Position numbers and translations under genes: made by a program. A stretch of 45,140 nt of DNA from an uncultured Collinsella sp. (GTDB lineage: Bacteria; Actinomycetota; Coriobacteriia; Coriobacteriales; Coriobacteriaceae): the NCBI GenBank assembly GCA_902494195.1, contig CABUSH010000018.1:1-45140 (forward strand), given 5' to 3'. This document shows positions 8,518 to 15,824 of the stretch, piece after piece. Each line of letters opens with the position of its first letter. Position 1 is the stretch's first letter. The notes under the pieces were generated by a model, which saw nothing but the letters and a program-made list of their open reading frames with translations, did no database searches and was not told the origin of the DNA.

Positions 8518-9003
8518 TTAAAGCTCCTCAATCAAACCACAGAGCTCCTTACAGAACTCTAAGTTATGGCTCTTAAAATAGGTTCCGCATGAAAGTTCAC
8601 GGGCTCGTTCTATTGCTTGAGGCAGCTCTTTAACGTCATAAATAGGCACGATACCGCCCTGGCGCTCCGCCACAATGCGAACGAAATCCGCTTGATGATC
8701 ATTCACGTGTTCGCCAAGGTCCCCTCGACGCGGAACAACAACAGGGACCTTCCCGGCCGCCATCGCCTCAATGAAGCTCGAAGGGCCACCATGCGTAATC
8801 ACCACATCCGCAACTTCCATATAATTCTTCATCTGATGGAACGGCACAAAACGCGAGTGATCACAATGGATAGGCTCATATGTTGAATAGCCTGTCTGAA
8901 TGAAAACCGGTTCCGTAAGTATCCCGTCCGCCCTGAGTTCGTCGACAGCCTTGACCAAGCGATTGAACTGCTGCTCGTGGGTGCCCACGGTAACGAAAAT
9001 CAT
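8518..9003 (-). CDS. Alg13/EpsF-like glycosyltransferase subunit (GT28 C-terminal domain)
   Basis: This protein of about 161 residues starts MIFVTVGTHEQQFNRLVKAV, a signature of the bacterial Alg13-like catalytic half. It ends with the donor-binding segment VVITHGGPSSFIEAMAAGKV followed by VPRRGDLGEHVNDHQ. With the neighbouring Alg14-like protein it should form a two-part membrane-bound glycosyltransferase that adds the second sugar to the lipid carrier. ATG 9003 is chosen because the family begins there; the longer open frame runs into the upstream gene. It follows that gene's stop by 11 bases. Confidence 0.88.
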   Translation of the reverse strand: MIFVTVGTHEQQFNRLVKAVDELRADGILTEPVFIQTGYSTYEPIHCDHSRFVPFHQMKNYMEVADVVITHGGPSSFIEAMAAGKVPVVVPRRGDLGEHVNDHQADFVRIVAERQGGIVPIYDVKELPQAIERARELSCGTYFKSHNLEFCKELCGLIEEL

Positions 9004-9014
9004 TCGACCACTTC

Positions 9015-9482
9015 TTAGAAAATCGAGCCGAGGTTCACGGCGTGCTTGTATACTTCCAGTTGCTCCGGCCACTGGACAACGAACAGGTCAGCGATCCCGT
9101 TGAGCATCCGACCTGTCATGGTCGGCTTATCCACGCGGTCGAACACCTCTACGTAAACGCATTTGGCACCCAGCAGCTTGCCCAGTACGAAGAAAGGAAC
9201 TGCCACGGCAGCTCCAGACGAGATAATTAGGTTAGGACGCTCCTTGCGGAGCACCTTCCAGGCGAGAACCGTGTTCTTCAGCAGGTTCGGGATGTTGCGG
9301 TTCGTCGGATAGTGGCAATGGTAGACGCGCTCCCCTTCCAGAAGAGAATTCGCGTCCTCCTTGTCGAAGGTCACCCAGAACCTATCGGCAGCTTGTGACC
9401 AAAATGGCCTCAAGAGCCACATATGAGTCAGATGTCCTCCACTTGAACTCGGGATACACACTTTGGCTTTTGAAAGATCCAT
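9015..9482 (-). CDS. Alg14/EpsE-like membrane-anchoring glycosyltransferase subunit
   Basis: This 155-residue protein has the Alg14-like N-terminus VCIPSSSGGHLTHMWLL. It continues with the hydrophobic stretch LIISSGAAVAVPFFVLGKLL, then CVYVEVFDRVDKPTMTGRM and a final FVVQWPEQLEVYKHAV. Alg14 proteins tether the Alg13 catalytic subunit to the membrane and bind the lipid acceptor. The gene sits directly after the sugar-1-phosphate transferase, with no gap, and before the Alg13-like gene. That matches the usual order in Gram-positive exopolysaccharide clusters. Confidence 0.9.
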   Translation of the reverse strand: MDLSKAKVCIPSSSGGHLTHMWLLRPFWSQAADRFWVTFDKEDANSLLEGERVYHCHYPTNRNIPNLLKNTVLAWKVLRKERPNLIISSGAAVAVPFFVLGKLLGAKCVYVEVFDRVDKPTMTGRMLNGIADLFVVQWPEQLEVYKHAVNLGSIF

Positions 9483-10247
9483 CTAGCACGCACCCTTTCC
9501 CGTGATCACTTCGATGATGGTGAGAGCGATAATTCTCAAATCGGTGAGGAGCCCGCGTCGCGCAATGTATTCCAGGTCGCGACGAACCATCCCGTCGAAT
9601 CCGGTCGAGTTGCGCTCCGTAACCTGCCACCAGCCGGTAATTCCCGGCTTCACGGTCAGGCGCTGCAGGTCGTATTCCGTGTACTCGGCCACCTCATTCG
9701 GCAGCGGCGGACGCGGGCCCACCACGGACATCTGACCCAGAAAGACGTTCAGGAACTGCGGGAACTCGTCGATCGAGTGCTTGCGGATGAACTTGCCGAT
9801 TTTCGTTACGCGGGGGTCCTCCCTCATCTTGAACATGGCACCGGCGATCTCGTTCTGCTCCTTGAGCTCGGCCAGGCGCTCGTCGGCGTCCCTGTACATA
9901 GAGCGGAACTTCCACATACGGAAGGTGGTCAAGCTGCCGTCGCGGTGGGTCTGGCCCACGCGGATCTGGCTGTAGAAGGGATTGCCCTCGCTCTCCAGGC
10001 GGATGGCGGTGGCCAAAATCAGGCTTGGAATGGCGATGACAGCCAGCGCGCAGCCGCTGAATACGATGTCGAACGTGCGTTTCACGGCACGGTAGGCTAG
10101 GCGCGAGCGGTCCCAGTCCACGATGGATTGCATGGCCTTGTAGCGGCCGGCGACCTCACGCCGGTCCATGGCCTGAGCAATCAGCGCCGCCCCCACGGGC
10201 GCATCCGTTGCATATTCTGTTTTAACCGACACGTTCTCTTCCAACAC
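9483..10247 (-). CDS. Undecaprenyl-phosphate sugar-1-phosphate transferase (short WbaP/EpsL type)
   Basis: The enzyme starts the repeat unit by moving a hexose-1-phosphate onto undecaprenyl phosphate at the inner membrane face. One hydrophobic helix (TFDIVFSGCALAVIAIPSL) precedes the catalytic domain. That domain has KFRSMYRDADE, the DE pair in IRKHSIDEFPQFLNVF, then MSVVGPRPPLP and VKPGITGWWQV, all hallmarks of the bacterial sugar transferase family. It lacks the four-helix N-terminal part of full-length WbaP. The open frame continues upstream into the antiterminator gene; I take GTG at 10247, after a G-rich stretch, but the start is uncertain (a longer form to 10364 is possible). The sugar, glucose or galactose, cannot be told. 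Confidence 0.88.
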   Translation of the reverse strand: MLEENVSVKTEYATDAPVGAALIAQAMDRREVAGRYKAMQSIVDWDRSRLAYRAVKRTFDIVFSGCALAVIAIPSLILATAIRLESEGNPFYSQIRVGQTHRDGSLTTFRMWKFRSMYRDADERLAELKEQNEIAGAMFKMREDPRVTKIGKFIRKHSIDEFPQFLNVFLGQMSVVGPRPPLPNEVAEYTEYDLQRLTVKPGITGWWQVTERNSTGFDGMVRRDLEYIARRGLLTDLRIIALTIIEVITGKGAC

Positions 10248-10299
10248 TACGTCCCCGCCCCCGGAGATCCTCCCTGTCCCGTTAAACAGTCGCCCGTAC

Positions 10300-10845
10300 T
10301 TAGGCGATCGCCTTTTTAAGGTTTCGCACTGTGCGCTGCTCGGCCGAAAGCACGGCGAGGCCAACGCGTGTAGTTACGCGTCGGCCGCACAGATCAAGCT
10401 CCAAATAAGCAGTGCTCTTGCGTCTGTTAATGGTTTTGATAAGGCCTTCATGGCCCAGCAGCGGACCTGTCGTCACTACGACCCGGTCGCCGTCTTTTAA
10501 GGCCTCGCTCATGGGTACTACGCGGTCTCCCGCATGAGTAAAGCTGCCAATAAGCTGAACCTCTTCTTTTGCCAGCGGCACAAACTGACCGTCCTGGGAT
10601 AGGACCCGGGCAAAGTCGTCCATGCGTAGAAGATACTGTTGCACGGTACGGGGATCTGCCGTATCGCAGATAAGATAACCGGGAAAGAGCGGCTTGGTCG
10701 TATTGACCCATTCGCTATGTACCTTGATCTCGGTTTGAAATTGGGGATAAAAGAGCTCCTGCATGGCGCCAGCCGGCACCATACGCTCGATGCGCTCGCG
10801 CATTACGTCTTCGCGACCGTTAATGACCTGGATCACATACCACAC
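10300..10845 (-). CDS. loaP: NusG-family antiterminator (LoaP type)
   Basis: This protein of about 181 residues has the NusG N-terminal fold (WYVIQVINGREDVMRERIER, then TKPLFPGYLICD) and a C-terminal KOW segment (LKDGDRVVVTTGPLLGHEGL). LoaP proteins are NusG paralogues that keep RNA polymerase moving through long operons for polysaccharides or secondary metabolites. As first gene of the capsule locus, this one probably controls it. Several GTG codons are clustered at the start. I prefer the one at 10845, because AAGGGG lies nine bases ahead and the protein then begins with WYVIQV as in the family. General NusG is ruled out by context and by the short KOW tail; UpxY is the related alternative name. 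Confidence 0.85.
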   Translation of the reverse strand: MWYVIQVINGREDVMRERIERMVPAGAMQELFYPQFQTEIKVHSEWVNTTKPLFPGYLICDTADPRTVQQYLLRMDDFARVLSQDGQFVPLAKEEVQLIGSFTHAGDRVVPMSEALKDGDRVVVTTGPLLGHEGLIKTINRRKSTAYLELDLCGRRVTTRVGLAVLSAEQRTVRNLKKAIA

Positions 10846-11598
10846 GAGCACCACCCCCTTGCTGTCTTACGTGTGGCTCACGGGGTTTGGGTATGGCTTC
10901 GCCAGGGCGCTTGTGCGCGAAGGCGCTCCATATTCAAACCCTGAGCCCAGTCAGACAAGCACGTGGCTCTGCCCCACCGTGAACGGTATGTATAAGTGCA
11001 GTTGCTAGAGACGCGGCCGTGTATCGCAAAAAGACCGACTCCACAGCTGGCTGCGTGCGGCCCAGTCAAGCGGGTACAAAACTGGAATGCACGTAAACAG
11101 CTGAAGGCTGCTGTGGTTTGCCATAGAAGCTTATTGCACTGTCTCATGCAAACGTATAAATAGCAGCAAAGAAAAGTGCAAAATCGCGCATGGCAATCGA
11201 TATTGGAGCTCGTGGTTTTTCTAACACCGCCGTTACGGCCGGATGCCGATCGACCCTGCACTATGTGACTTGATGGAGCCTGAGCACAGTTGAACCCATG
11301 TAACGTTAGGTATCCTAGCACAAGCTATGAGCGAGACCGATTTGGGTTGTGTTGAACAACATATGCGACAAATACGTGCTTGAGGGGGTTGTTTGCCTAA
11401 GTTGTTCACGTTAACGCAGGTTAATGAGGTACCCGCAACGGGGGCCCGAGAAAATGCAGGCGAACGTAGGCCTTAATACGCCAAAGGAATTACGTGGTAC
11501 TTACGAATAATGTACAGAACTGCGAAATTAATTGCACAACATTTTGCGCATCGGCGGCTACGTGATTGTGGTTTTGATTGCATGGTAAATTTGTCATG
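10846..11598 (-). promoter_or_regulatory. Long untranslated leader of the capsule operon
   Basis: About 750 bases separate tRNA-Ala from the antiterminator gene, and I see no credible coding region there on either strand. One local hairpin can be drawn on the minus strand near 10945-10975 (GAGCC paired with GGCTC). A perfect GCCGT/ACGGC palindrome lies near 11235. LoaP-type proteins act on RNA hairpins in such leaders, so this is where a recognition element would be. I cannot identify one by sequence alone. Confidence 0.4.
11312..11340 (-). promoter_or_regulatory. Candidate promoter for the capsule operon
   Basis: On the minus strand an extended -10 box, TGCTAGGAT (TAGGAT at 11312-11317), follows a weak -35-like TCGGTC at 11335-11340 with 17 bases between. 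It would give a leader of about 460 bases ahead of the antiterminator gene. The -35 match is poor, so this is only a candidate. Confidence 0.3.
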
Positions 11599-11628
11599 AA
11601 AAAGGCCCTCGGTTTCCCGAAGGCCTTT
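11599..11628 (-). terminator. Rho-independent terminator after tRNA-Ala
   Basis: Downstream of the tRNA on the minus strand, AAGGCCTTCGGG pairs with CCGAGGGCCTT around a short A-rich loop and is followed by a run of T. It should end the tRNA transcript and insulate it from the capsule leader. Confidence 0.8.
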
Positions 11629-11638
11629 GCATTCACGA

Positions 11639-11714
11639 TGGTGGAGACGAGGGGGATCGAACCCCTGACCTCTTGACTGCCAGTCAAGCGCTCTCCCAGC
11701 TGAGCTACGCCCCC
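11639..11714 (-). tRNA. tRNA-Ala (anticodon GGC), CCA encoded
   Basis: The cloverleaf folds fully. The acceptor stem GGGGGCG pairs with CGTCTCC and has the G3:U70 pair that marks alanine tRNAs. The D arm is GCTCAGCTGGGAGAGC, and the anticodon stem CTTGA/TCAAG carries the loop CTGGCAG (anticodon GGC). The T arm is AGGGGTTCGATCCCCT. A discriminator A and an encoded CCA follow. It is 76 bases with CCA. It borders the horizontally variable capsule locus, and tRNA genes are common integration sites. Confidence 0.97.
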
Positions 11715-11727
11715 GTGACGACGAGAT

Positions 11728-11756
11728 ACTATAGGGGAAGTTGGCGTGGGGCGCAA
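11728..11756 (-). promoter_or_regulatory. Promoter of tRNA-Ala
   Basis: On the minus strand TTGCGC (11751-11756) and TATAGT (11728-11733) are separated by exactly 17 bases. They lie about 14 bases ahead of the mature tRNA 5' end. Confidence 0.65.
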
Positions 11757-11784
11757 GGACTTTTTTGGCTCAGACTCTAAATAC

Positions 11785-12426
11785 CTATTGATATAGGTAA
11801 GCGATGGCGGTGCCAGTGTGGACTTGAATCGTGGCTGTTGACCTGACGACGTTGCTGATACCGGTGTCCGCCAACAGACCTAGGGGGCTGTGATCTAGTT
11901 CCCACTCTAAGCCGTGTTCGCTTACCACCGTCCCAGGGGCTATGGCGATGATGGAGAACGTCTTGCCTTCGGCGCCTTCGATGGTCCAGGATTCGCCCGC
12001 GTGGAGGATGCGGGCGACCACCCTGTCCTCGGCAATCCAGATGGCGGCGTCATCGTAGCCCGTGAGCAGGCCCAGTACGGAAAGCGCCATATCCGGACGG
12101 CCGCCCGTAGCGCAGGTTGCAACCACTTCGGCACCCGGCCAGCGGCGGCGGACTGCGTCGAGCGCCAGCGCCAGATCGGTATAGTCCTTGTACGGGTCAT
12201 GGCGCTCAACTTCAAAGTCGGTGGCGGCATCGACTAGCGCGCGACCCGCGTCGCTCACCGTGTCGGCATCTCCCACATACACGTCGCAGCCCAGCCCCGC
12301 GCCCAGCAGCGCGTCGAGTCCGCGGTCCACGGCGACAACGTGGTCGCACTCCCCCGCCAGTTGACGCAACAGATCCGCACTCGCCACCACGGGCGAGCCG
12401 CAGACCACTAATACCTTGCAAGCCAC
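11785..12426 (-). CDS. thiN: Thiamine pyrophosphokinase
   Basis: This 213-residue cytoplasmic enzyme transfers pyrophosphate from ATP to thiamine, giving thiamine diphosphate. Visible signatures are VVAVDRGLDALLGAG, the GDADTVS segment (equivalent to the usual GDFDS), the catalytic HDPYKDYTDLALAL region and GGRPDMALS near the middle. The C-terminal half is the small beta-domain that binds thiamine. It starts nine bases after the HAD hydrolase gene stop, so the two are probably one transcript. No TPP riboswitch is visible upstream, so thiamine control of this copy is not evident. Confidence 0.9.
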   Translation of the reverse strand: MACKVLVVCGSPVVASADLLRQLAGECDHVVAVDRGLDALLGAGLGCDVYVGDADTVSDAGRALVDAATDFEVERHDPYKDYTDLALALDAVRRRWPGAEVVATCATGGRPDMALSVLGLLTGYDDAAIWIAEDRVVARILHAGESWTIEGAEGKTFSIIAIAPGTVVSEHGLEWELDHSPLGLLADTGISNVVRSTATIQVHTGTAIAYLYQ

Positions 12427-12435
12427 AGCCCTCGC

Positions 12436-13125
12436 CTATCCCTCAAACGAAAGCACGCGGGTCAGATTCAGCTCCTCGTAGCTGTCGATAAAGATATCGC
12501 AGTTGGCTCGCACGTCATCGCGCTTCATACGGCCGTGCGGGTCATAAATACCCACACGCTTAAAGCCGGAGGCTCCAGAACTCTTTAGGCCAAAAACCGC
12601 GTCCTCAAACACCCAAGCGCGCTCAAACTTATGCCCATGGCGTTCCTCCAGGCGGCGCAGCGCCAGCTCGTACACATCGGGGAACTGTTTGGAGCGTCCC
12701 GCCTCGCCCGTCGTGGTAACAAACTCCATGTAAGCGTCGAGCCCGGCACCAGCGAGCGCGGACTGCACCAGCTCGGCCGGAGTGGACGTAGCCACGCACA
12801 TGGCAATACCCGCCGCCTTCGCCTGCTCCAAAATTGCCAGGAGCCCCTCGCGCGGCGGCACCTTGGAGTAGCTATCGATCAAAATCTCGCCCAGCTCGCG
12901 ATAGAGCTCCACGCCATTCGCGCCAATGCCCCACGTGTCGTGGTAGGCCTGGCACTCATCCTCCAGCGACAGGTGCTCAAATTGGGCAAAGTCATCCACG
13001 GTCACGTCTACACCGTGGCGGTGCAATAACTCGGGCTGAGCATAAGCCCAAACGGGGGTGCTATTAACCAGTGTGCCGTCGCAATCGAAAATAAAAGCAA
13101 CCTTGGGAGCGGCGGTATAGGACAT
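12436..13125 (-). CDS. HAD-superfamily hydrolase (beta-phosphoglucomutase-like phosphatase)
   Basis: This protein of about 229 residues has the HAD motif I FIFDCDGTLVNSTP (catalytic Asp pair), motif II within IAMCVATSTPAELV, and motif III/IV GHKFERAWVFEDAVFGLKSS. A helical cap sits between motifs I and II, typical of the phosphoglycolate phosphatase and beta-phosphoglucomutase group. Substrate is not predictable from sequence, but its divergent position next to the glycogen operon suggests a sugar phosphate. ATG 13125 is chosen with AAAGG upstream. A TGGTAAAAC-type operator lies over its promoter region. Confidence 0.85.
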   Translation of the reverse strand: MSYTAAPKVAFIFDCDGTLVNSTPVWAYAQPELLHRHGVDVTVDDFAQFEHLSLEDECQAYHDTWGIGANGVELYRELGEILIDSYSKVPPREGLLAILEQAKAAGIAMCVATSTPAELVQSALAGAGLDAYMEFVTTTGEAGRSKQFPDVYELALRRLEERHGHKFERAWVFEDAVFGLKSSGASGFKRVGIYDPHGRMKRDDVRANCDIFIDSYEELNLTRVLSFEG

Positions 13126-13145
13126 AAACGAACCTTTCGATGTCA

Positions 13146-13178
13146 AATGGTAAACAACCTGCTAAAAACGTTTTACCA
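13146..13178. promoter_or_regulatory. Operator-like site A (TGGTAAAC ... AAAACGTTTTACCA)
   Basis: AAAACGTTTT with TACCA on one flank and a degenerate TGCTA on the other sits at 13160-13178, with a further half-site TGGTAAAC at 13148-13155. The CG-centred palindrome is the usual form of LacI/MalR-family operators. It lies just upstream of the HAD gene and within the divergent control region. Confidence 0.5.
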
Positions 13179-13209
13179 AACGTCAGGCCAACAATTCTGA
13201 AACCCTAAT

Positions 13210-13235
13210 TGGTAAAACTGTCAAGAGTTTTACCA
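13210..13235. promoter_or_regulatory. Operator-like site B (TGGTAAAAC / GTTTTACCA)
   Basis: A perfect 9-base inverted repeat, TGGTAAAAC at 13210-13218 and GTTTTACCA at 13227-13235, has an 8-base spacer. The right arm overlaps a possible -35 region (13229-13234) of the glgB promoter, a position expected to repress the operon. Confidence 0.55.
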
Positions 13236-13259
13236 CGGCAATTCTGCCAGTGGTATAAA
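13229..13259 (+). promoter_or_regulatory. Candidate promoter of the glycogen operon
   Basis: TTTACC (13229-13234) and TATAAA (13254-13259) are separated by 19 bases. This would start a transcript near 13266, with about 205 untranslated bases before glgB. Spacing is long, so the assignment is tentative. Confidence 0.35.
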
Positions 13260-13332
13260 CATGTCGCTTACCGATTAAACGCCCCCGTAAATCCGCTTTC
13301 GTCCATAAAACTAACGCACAGGTGTTATCGTA

Positions 13333-13384
13333 GTTTCTGCCGAAAGTTCCACCGAGCACGCGAGGTGGAACGAATCACAGAAAC
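13333..13384 (+). other. Two-tier hairpin in the glgB leader
   Basis: GTTTCTG (13333-13339) pairs with CAGAAAC (13378-13384), and inside it GTTCCACC (13346-13353) pairs with GGTGGAAC (13364-13371). A symmetric 6x6 internal loop separates the two perfect stems. It lies in the untranslated leader about 90 bases before glgB. There is no T-run, so it is not a simple terminator. Confidence 0.6.
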
Positions 13385-13471
13385 TTCGCCGTCCCTTCGA
13401 TTCGTGCAGCCTTGGACCTTTCGCATCTAGTCACCAAGGCAACACGCTGCCGCGTCATGATGGGATCAAAC

Positions 13472-15730
13472 GTGAGCGATACAAAGCTAAAGCCAGCAAC
13501 CAAAAAGCCCGCTACCCGTAAAGCCGCCCCGCACGCACCGGAGCTCACCAAGGACGATGTCTATCTGTTTGGCATCGGTACGTGGGAGCGCAGCTGGGAA
13601 AAGATGGGCGCGCATCCCGACACACAGCAGCGCACGCGCGGCTGGCGTTTTTGCGTTTGGGCGCCCGACGTAAAGAGTGTCCATGTCATTGGCGAATTCA
13701 ACAATTGGGATGAGCAAGCCAACCCGTTGGTGCCCGTGCATACGAGCGCTATTTGGGAAGGCTTTATTCCTGGCGCAGAGCAGGGCCAGCTCTATAAATA
13801 CCTCATCGAGACCGACGAGGGCGAAAAGCTCTACAAGGCCGATCCGTACGCCTTTAAGGCCGAGTGCCCCCCGGGTACCGCGAGCGTGCTGTGGACCCTC
13901 GATGGCTATAAGTGGAACGACGCCGCGTGGCTCAAGCGCCGCGCCAGCCACAACCACATGTCGCAGCCGCTCAACATCTACGAGGTGCATATTGGCTCGT
14001 GGAAGCGCCACGGCGACGCGCCACAGGGCGAGCCCGACGAGCACGGTAACTACCCCGGCCCCATGGATCCCTTCCCCGCGCAGCGCGGCGAGTTCTACAC
14101 CTATGACGACCTGTCGGTGGAGCTCGTGGACTACGTGCGCGACATGGGCTACACGCATATCGAGGTCATGCCGCTCATGGAGCATCCCTTCGATGGCTCC
14201 TGGGGCTACCAGACAACCGGCTACTTTGCCGCCACATCGCGCTACGGCAACCCGCAGCAGCTCATGCACTTTATCGATGCGTGCCACGAGGCGGGCATCG
14301 GCGTGATTATGGACTGGGTGCCCGGCGGTTTTTGCGCCGACTCCCACGGCCTTGCCACCTTTAACGGCCACATGCTGTATGAGCACGAGATTCACCCCAA
14401 CTGGGGCACGCACAAGTTTGACTTCGCCCGCGGCGAGGTCCGCTCCTTCCTGGTCTCCAACGTGCTGTATTGGCTCGAGAACTTCCACGTGGACGGCATT
14501 CGCATGGACGGCGTGTCCAGCATGCTGTACCTCAACTTTGGCATCGACGATCCCGGCCAAAAGAAATTCAACAAATACGGAACCGAGGAGGACCTGGACG
14601 CCAGCGCGTTTATCCGCCAGGTCAACTGCGCCGTGGAGGCGCACTTCCCCGACGTGATGATGATGGCCGAGGAGTCCACCGCGTGGCCGCTCGTGACCTA
14701 TCCGCCGCAGGACGGCGGTCTGGGCTTCCACTACAAGTGGGACATGGGCTGGATGAACGACACCCTGCACTACATGCAGACCGATTTTCCGTGGCGCCCC
14801 GGCAACCACGGGCTGCTCACGTTCTCCATCATGTACGCCTTTACCGAGAACTTTATTTGCCCGCTGAGCCACGACGAGGTCGTGCACGGCAAGTGCTCGC
14901 TCATCGGCCGCATGCCGGGCGACTGGTGGCGCCAGTTTGCTGGCCTACGCACGCTGGCGTTCTACCAGATGACGCATCCCGGTGCCAAGCTCAACTTTAT
15001 GGGCAACGAGATCGGCCAATTTATTGAATGGCGCTACTACGAGTCCATCCAGTGGTTCCTGACCGAGGAGTACGAGACCCACCGTCATCATCAGGCGTTC
15101 ATTAAGGCGCTCAACCACCTGTACACTGCCGAGCCTGCCCTGTACGAGCGCGGCTACACCGACGACGGCTTTACCTGGATCGACGCGGATAACTCCAAGC
15201 AGTCCATCGTGAGCTTTGTTCGCCAGGGCGAGGACGTCGATGACGACCTGGTGATCCTGATCAACTTTGACCCGGCAAGCTATGAGAGCTTCCGCGTGGG
15301 CGTTCCGCGCGAGGGTGACTGGGAGGTCATCTTCGATTCCGACCGTCCCGAGTTTGGCGGCAGCGGCTATGCCGGCGAAGAGCCCTACACCTGCTCGAGC
15401 GAGCCCTATCCCTGGAACGGGCAGATGGACTCCATCGAGATCAAGGTGCCCGGCCTGGCAGGCGTGGTGCTTAAGCGCCGCGGTCCCAGCAGCTACAAGC
15501 CGCCCGTGGTCGAGGAGCCCAAGAAGGCGACGCGCAAGCGTGCGTCCTCGGTGAAGCCCAAGACCGCGGCTGCTAAGAAGGCTCCGGCCAAGGCGAAGGC
15601 CACGACGACCAAGGCCAAGGCCTCCGCAAAGCCCGCTGCTAAGGCTACCGCGACCAAAAAGCCGGCTGCCAAAAAGGGCGCTACCAAGGCAAAGTCTGCT
15701 TCTGTTAAGTCGTCTGCCAAGAAAGCGTAA
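13472..15730 (+). CDS. glgB: 1,4-alpha-glucan branching enzyme with lysine/alanine-rich tail
   Basis: GlgB cuts alpha-1,4 glucan chains and rejoins them as alpha-1,6 branches on glycogen. A short N-terminal basic leader is followed by a CBM48-like domain (WRFCVWAPDVKSVHVIGEFN) and a GH13 barrel. The barrel has DWVPGGF, the nucleophile in GIRMDGVSSM (Asp about residue 346), the acid Glu in AEESTAWP and LSHDEVVHG. About the last 70 residues are an unusual tail of AKK, AKA and KPAAK units. The start is ambiguous: GTG 13472 has GGGA six bases ahead, while ATGs at 13457/13460 lack a ribosome site. It is the first gene of glgBPCDA. Confidence 0.93.
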   Translation: MSDTKLKPATKKPATRKAAPHAPELTKDDVYLFGIGTWERSWEKMGAHPDTQQRTRGWRFCVWAPDVKSVHVIGEFNNWDEQANPLVPVHTSAIWEGFIPGAEQGQLYKYLIETDEGEKLYKADPYAFKAECPPGTASVLWTLDGYKWNDAAWLKRRASHNHMSQPLNIYEVHIGSWKRHGDAPQGEPDEHGNYPGPMDPFPAQRGEFYTYDDLSVELVDYVRDMGYTHIEVMPLMEHPFDGSWGYQTTGYFAATSRYGNPQQLMHFIDACHEAGIGVIMDWVPGGFCADSHGLATFNGHMLYEHEIHPNWGTHKFDFARGEVRSFLVSNVLYWLENFHVDGIRMDGVSSMLYLNFGIDDPGQKKFNKYGTEEDLDASAFIRQVNCAVEAHFPDVMMMAEESTAWPLVTYPPQDGGLGFHYKWDMGWMNDTLHYMQTDFPWRPGNHGLLTFSIMYAFTENFICPLSHDEVVHGKCSLIGRMPGDWWRQFAGLRTLAFYQMTHPGAKLNFMGNEIGQFIEWRYYESIQWFLTEEYETHRHHQAFIKALNHLYTAEPALYERGYTDDGFTWIDADNSKQSIVSFVRQGEDVDDDLVILINFDPASYESFRVGVPREGDWEVIFDSDRPEFGGSGYAGEEPYTCSSEPYPWNGQMDSIEIKVPGLAGVVLKRRGPSSYKPPVVEEPKKATRKRASSVKPKTAAAKKAPAKAKATTTKAKASAKPAAKATATKKPAAKKGATKAKSASVKSSAKKA

Positions 15731-15824
15731 CAAAGCCGTTACAGCTGAAATTACCCGCTCCACGGGGGCGTAGGATACATGTCATAACCGTTCCGGGAGA
15801 AACATCCCCGGGGGAAAGGAACGT

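Noticed and set aside
11221..11245. ops/JUMPstart-like GGCGGTGTTAG on the minus strand in the capsule leader
   Set aside because: Only the first six bases match the RfaH ops consensus and no JUMPstart context is present; LoaP does not use ops.
10878..11321. A 147-codon minus-strand frame in the capsule leader
   Set aside because: Its product is rich in C, R, H and W without any domain, has no ribosome site, and base usage is unlike the genes.
12427..12435. TPP riboswitch ahead of thiamine pyrophosphokinase
   Set aside because: Only nine bases separate it from the HAD gene, and the region before the HAD gene lacks the CTGAGA and ACCTGA elements.
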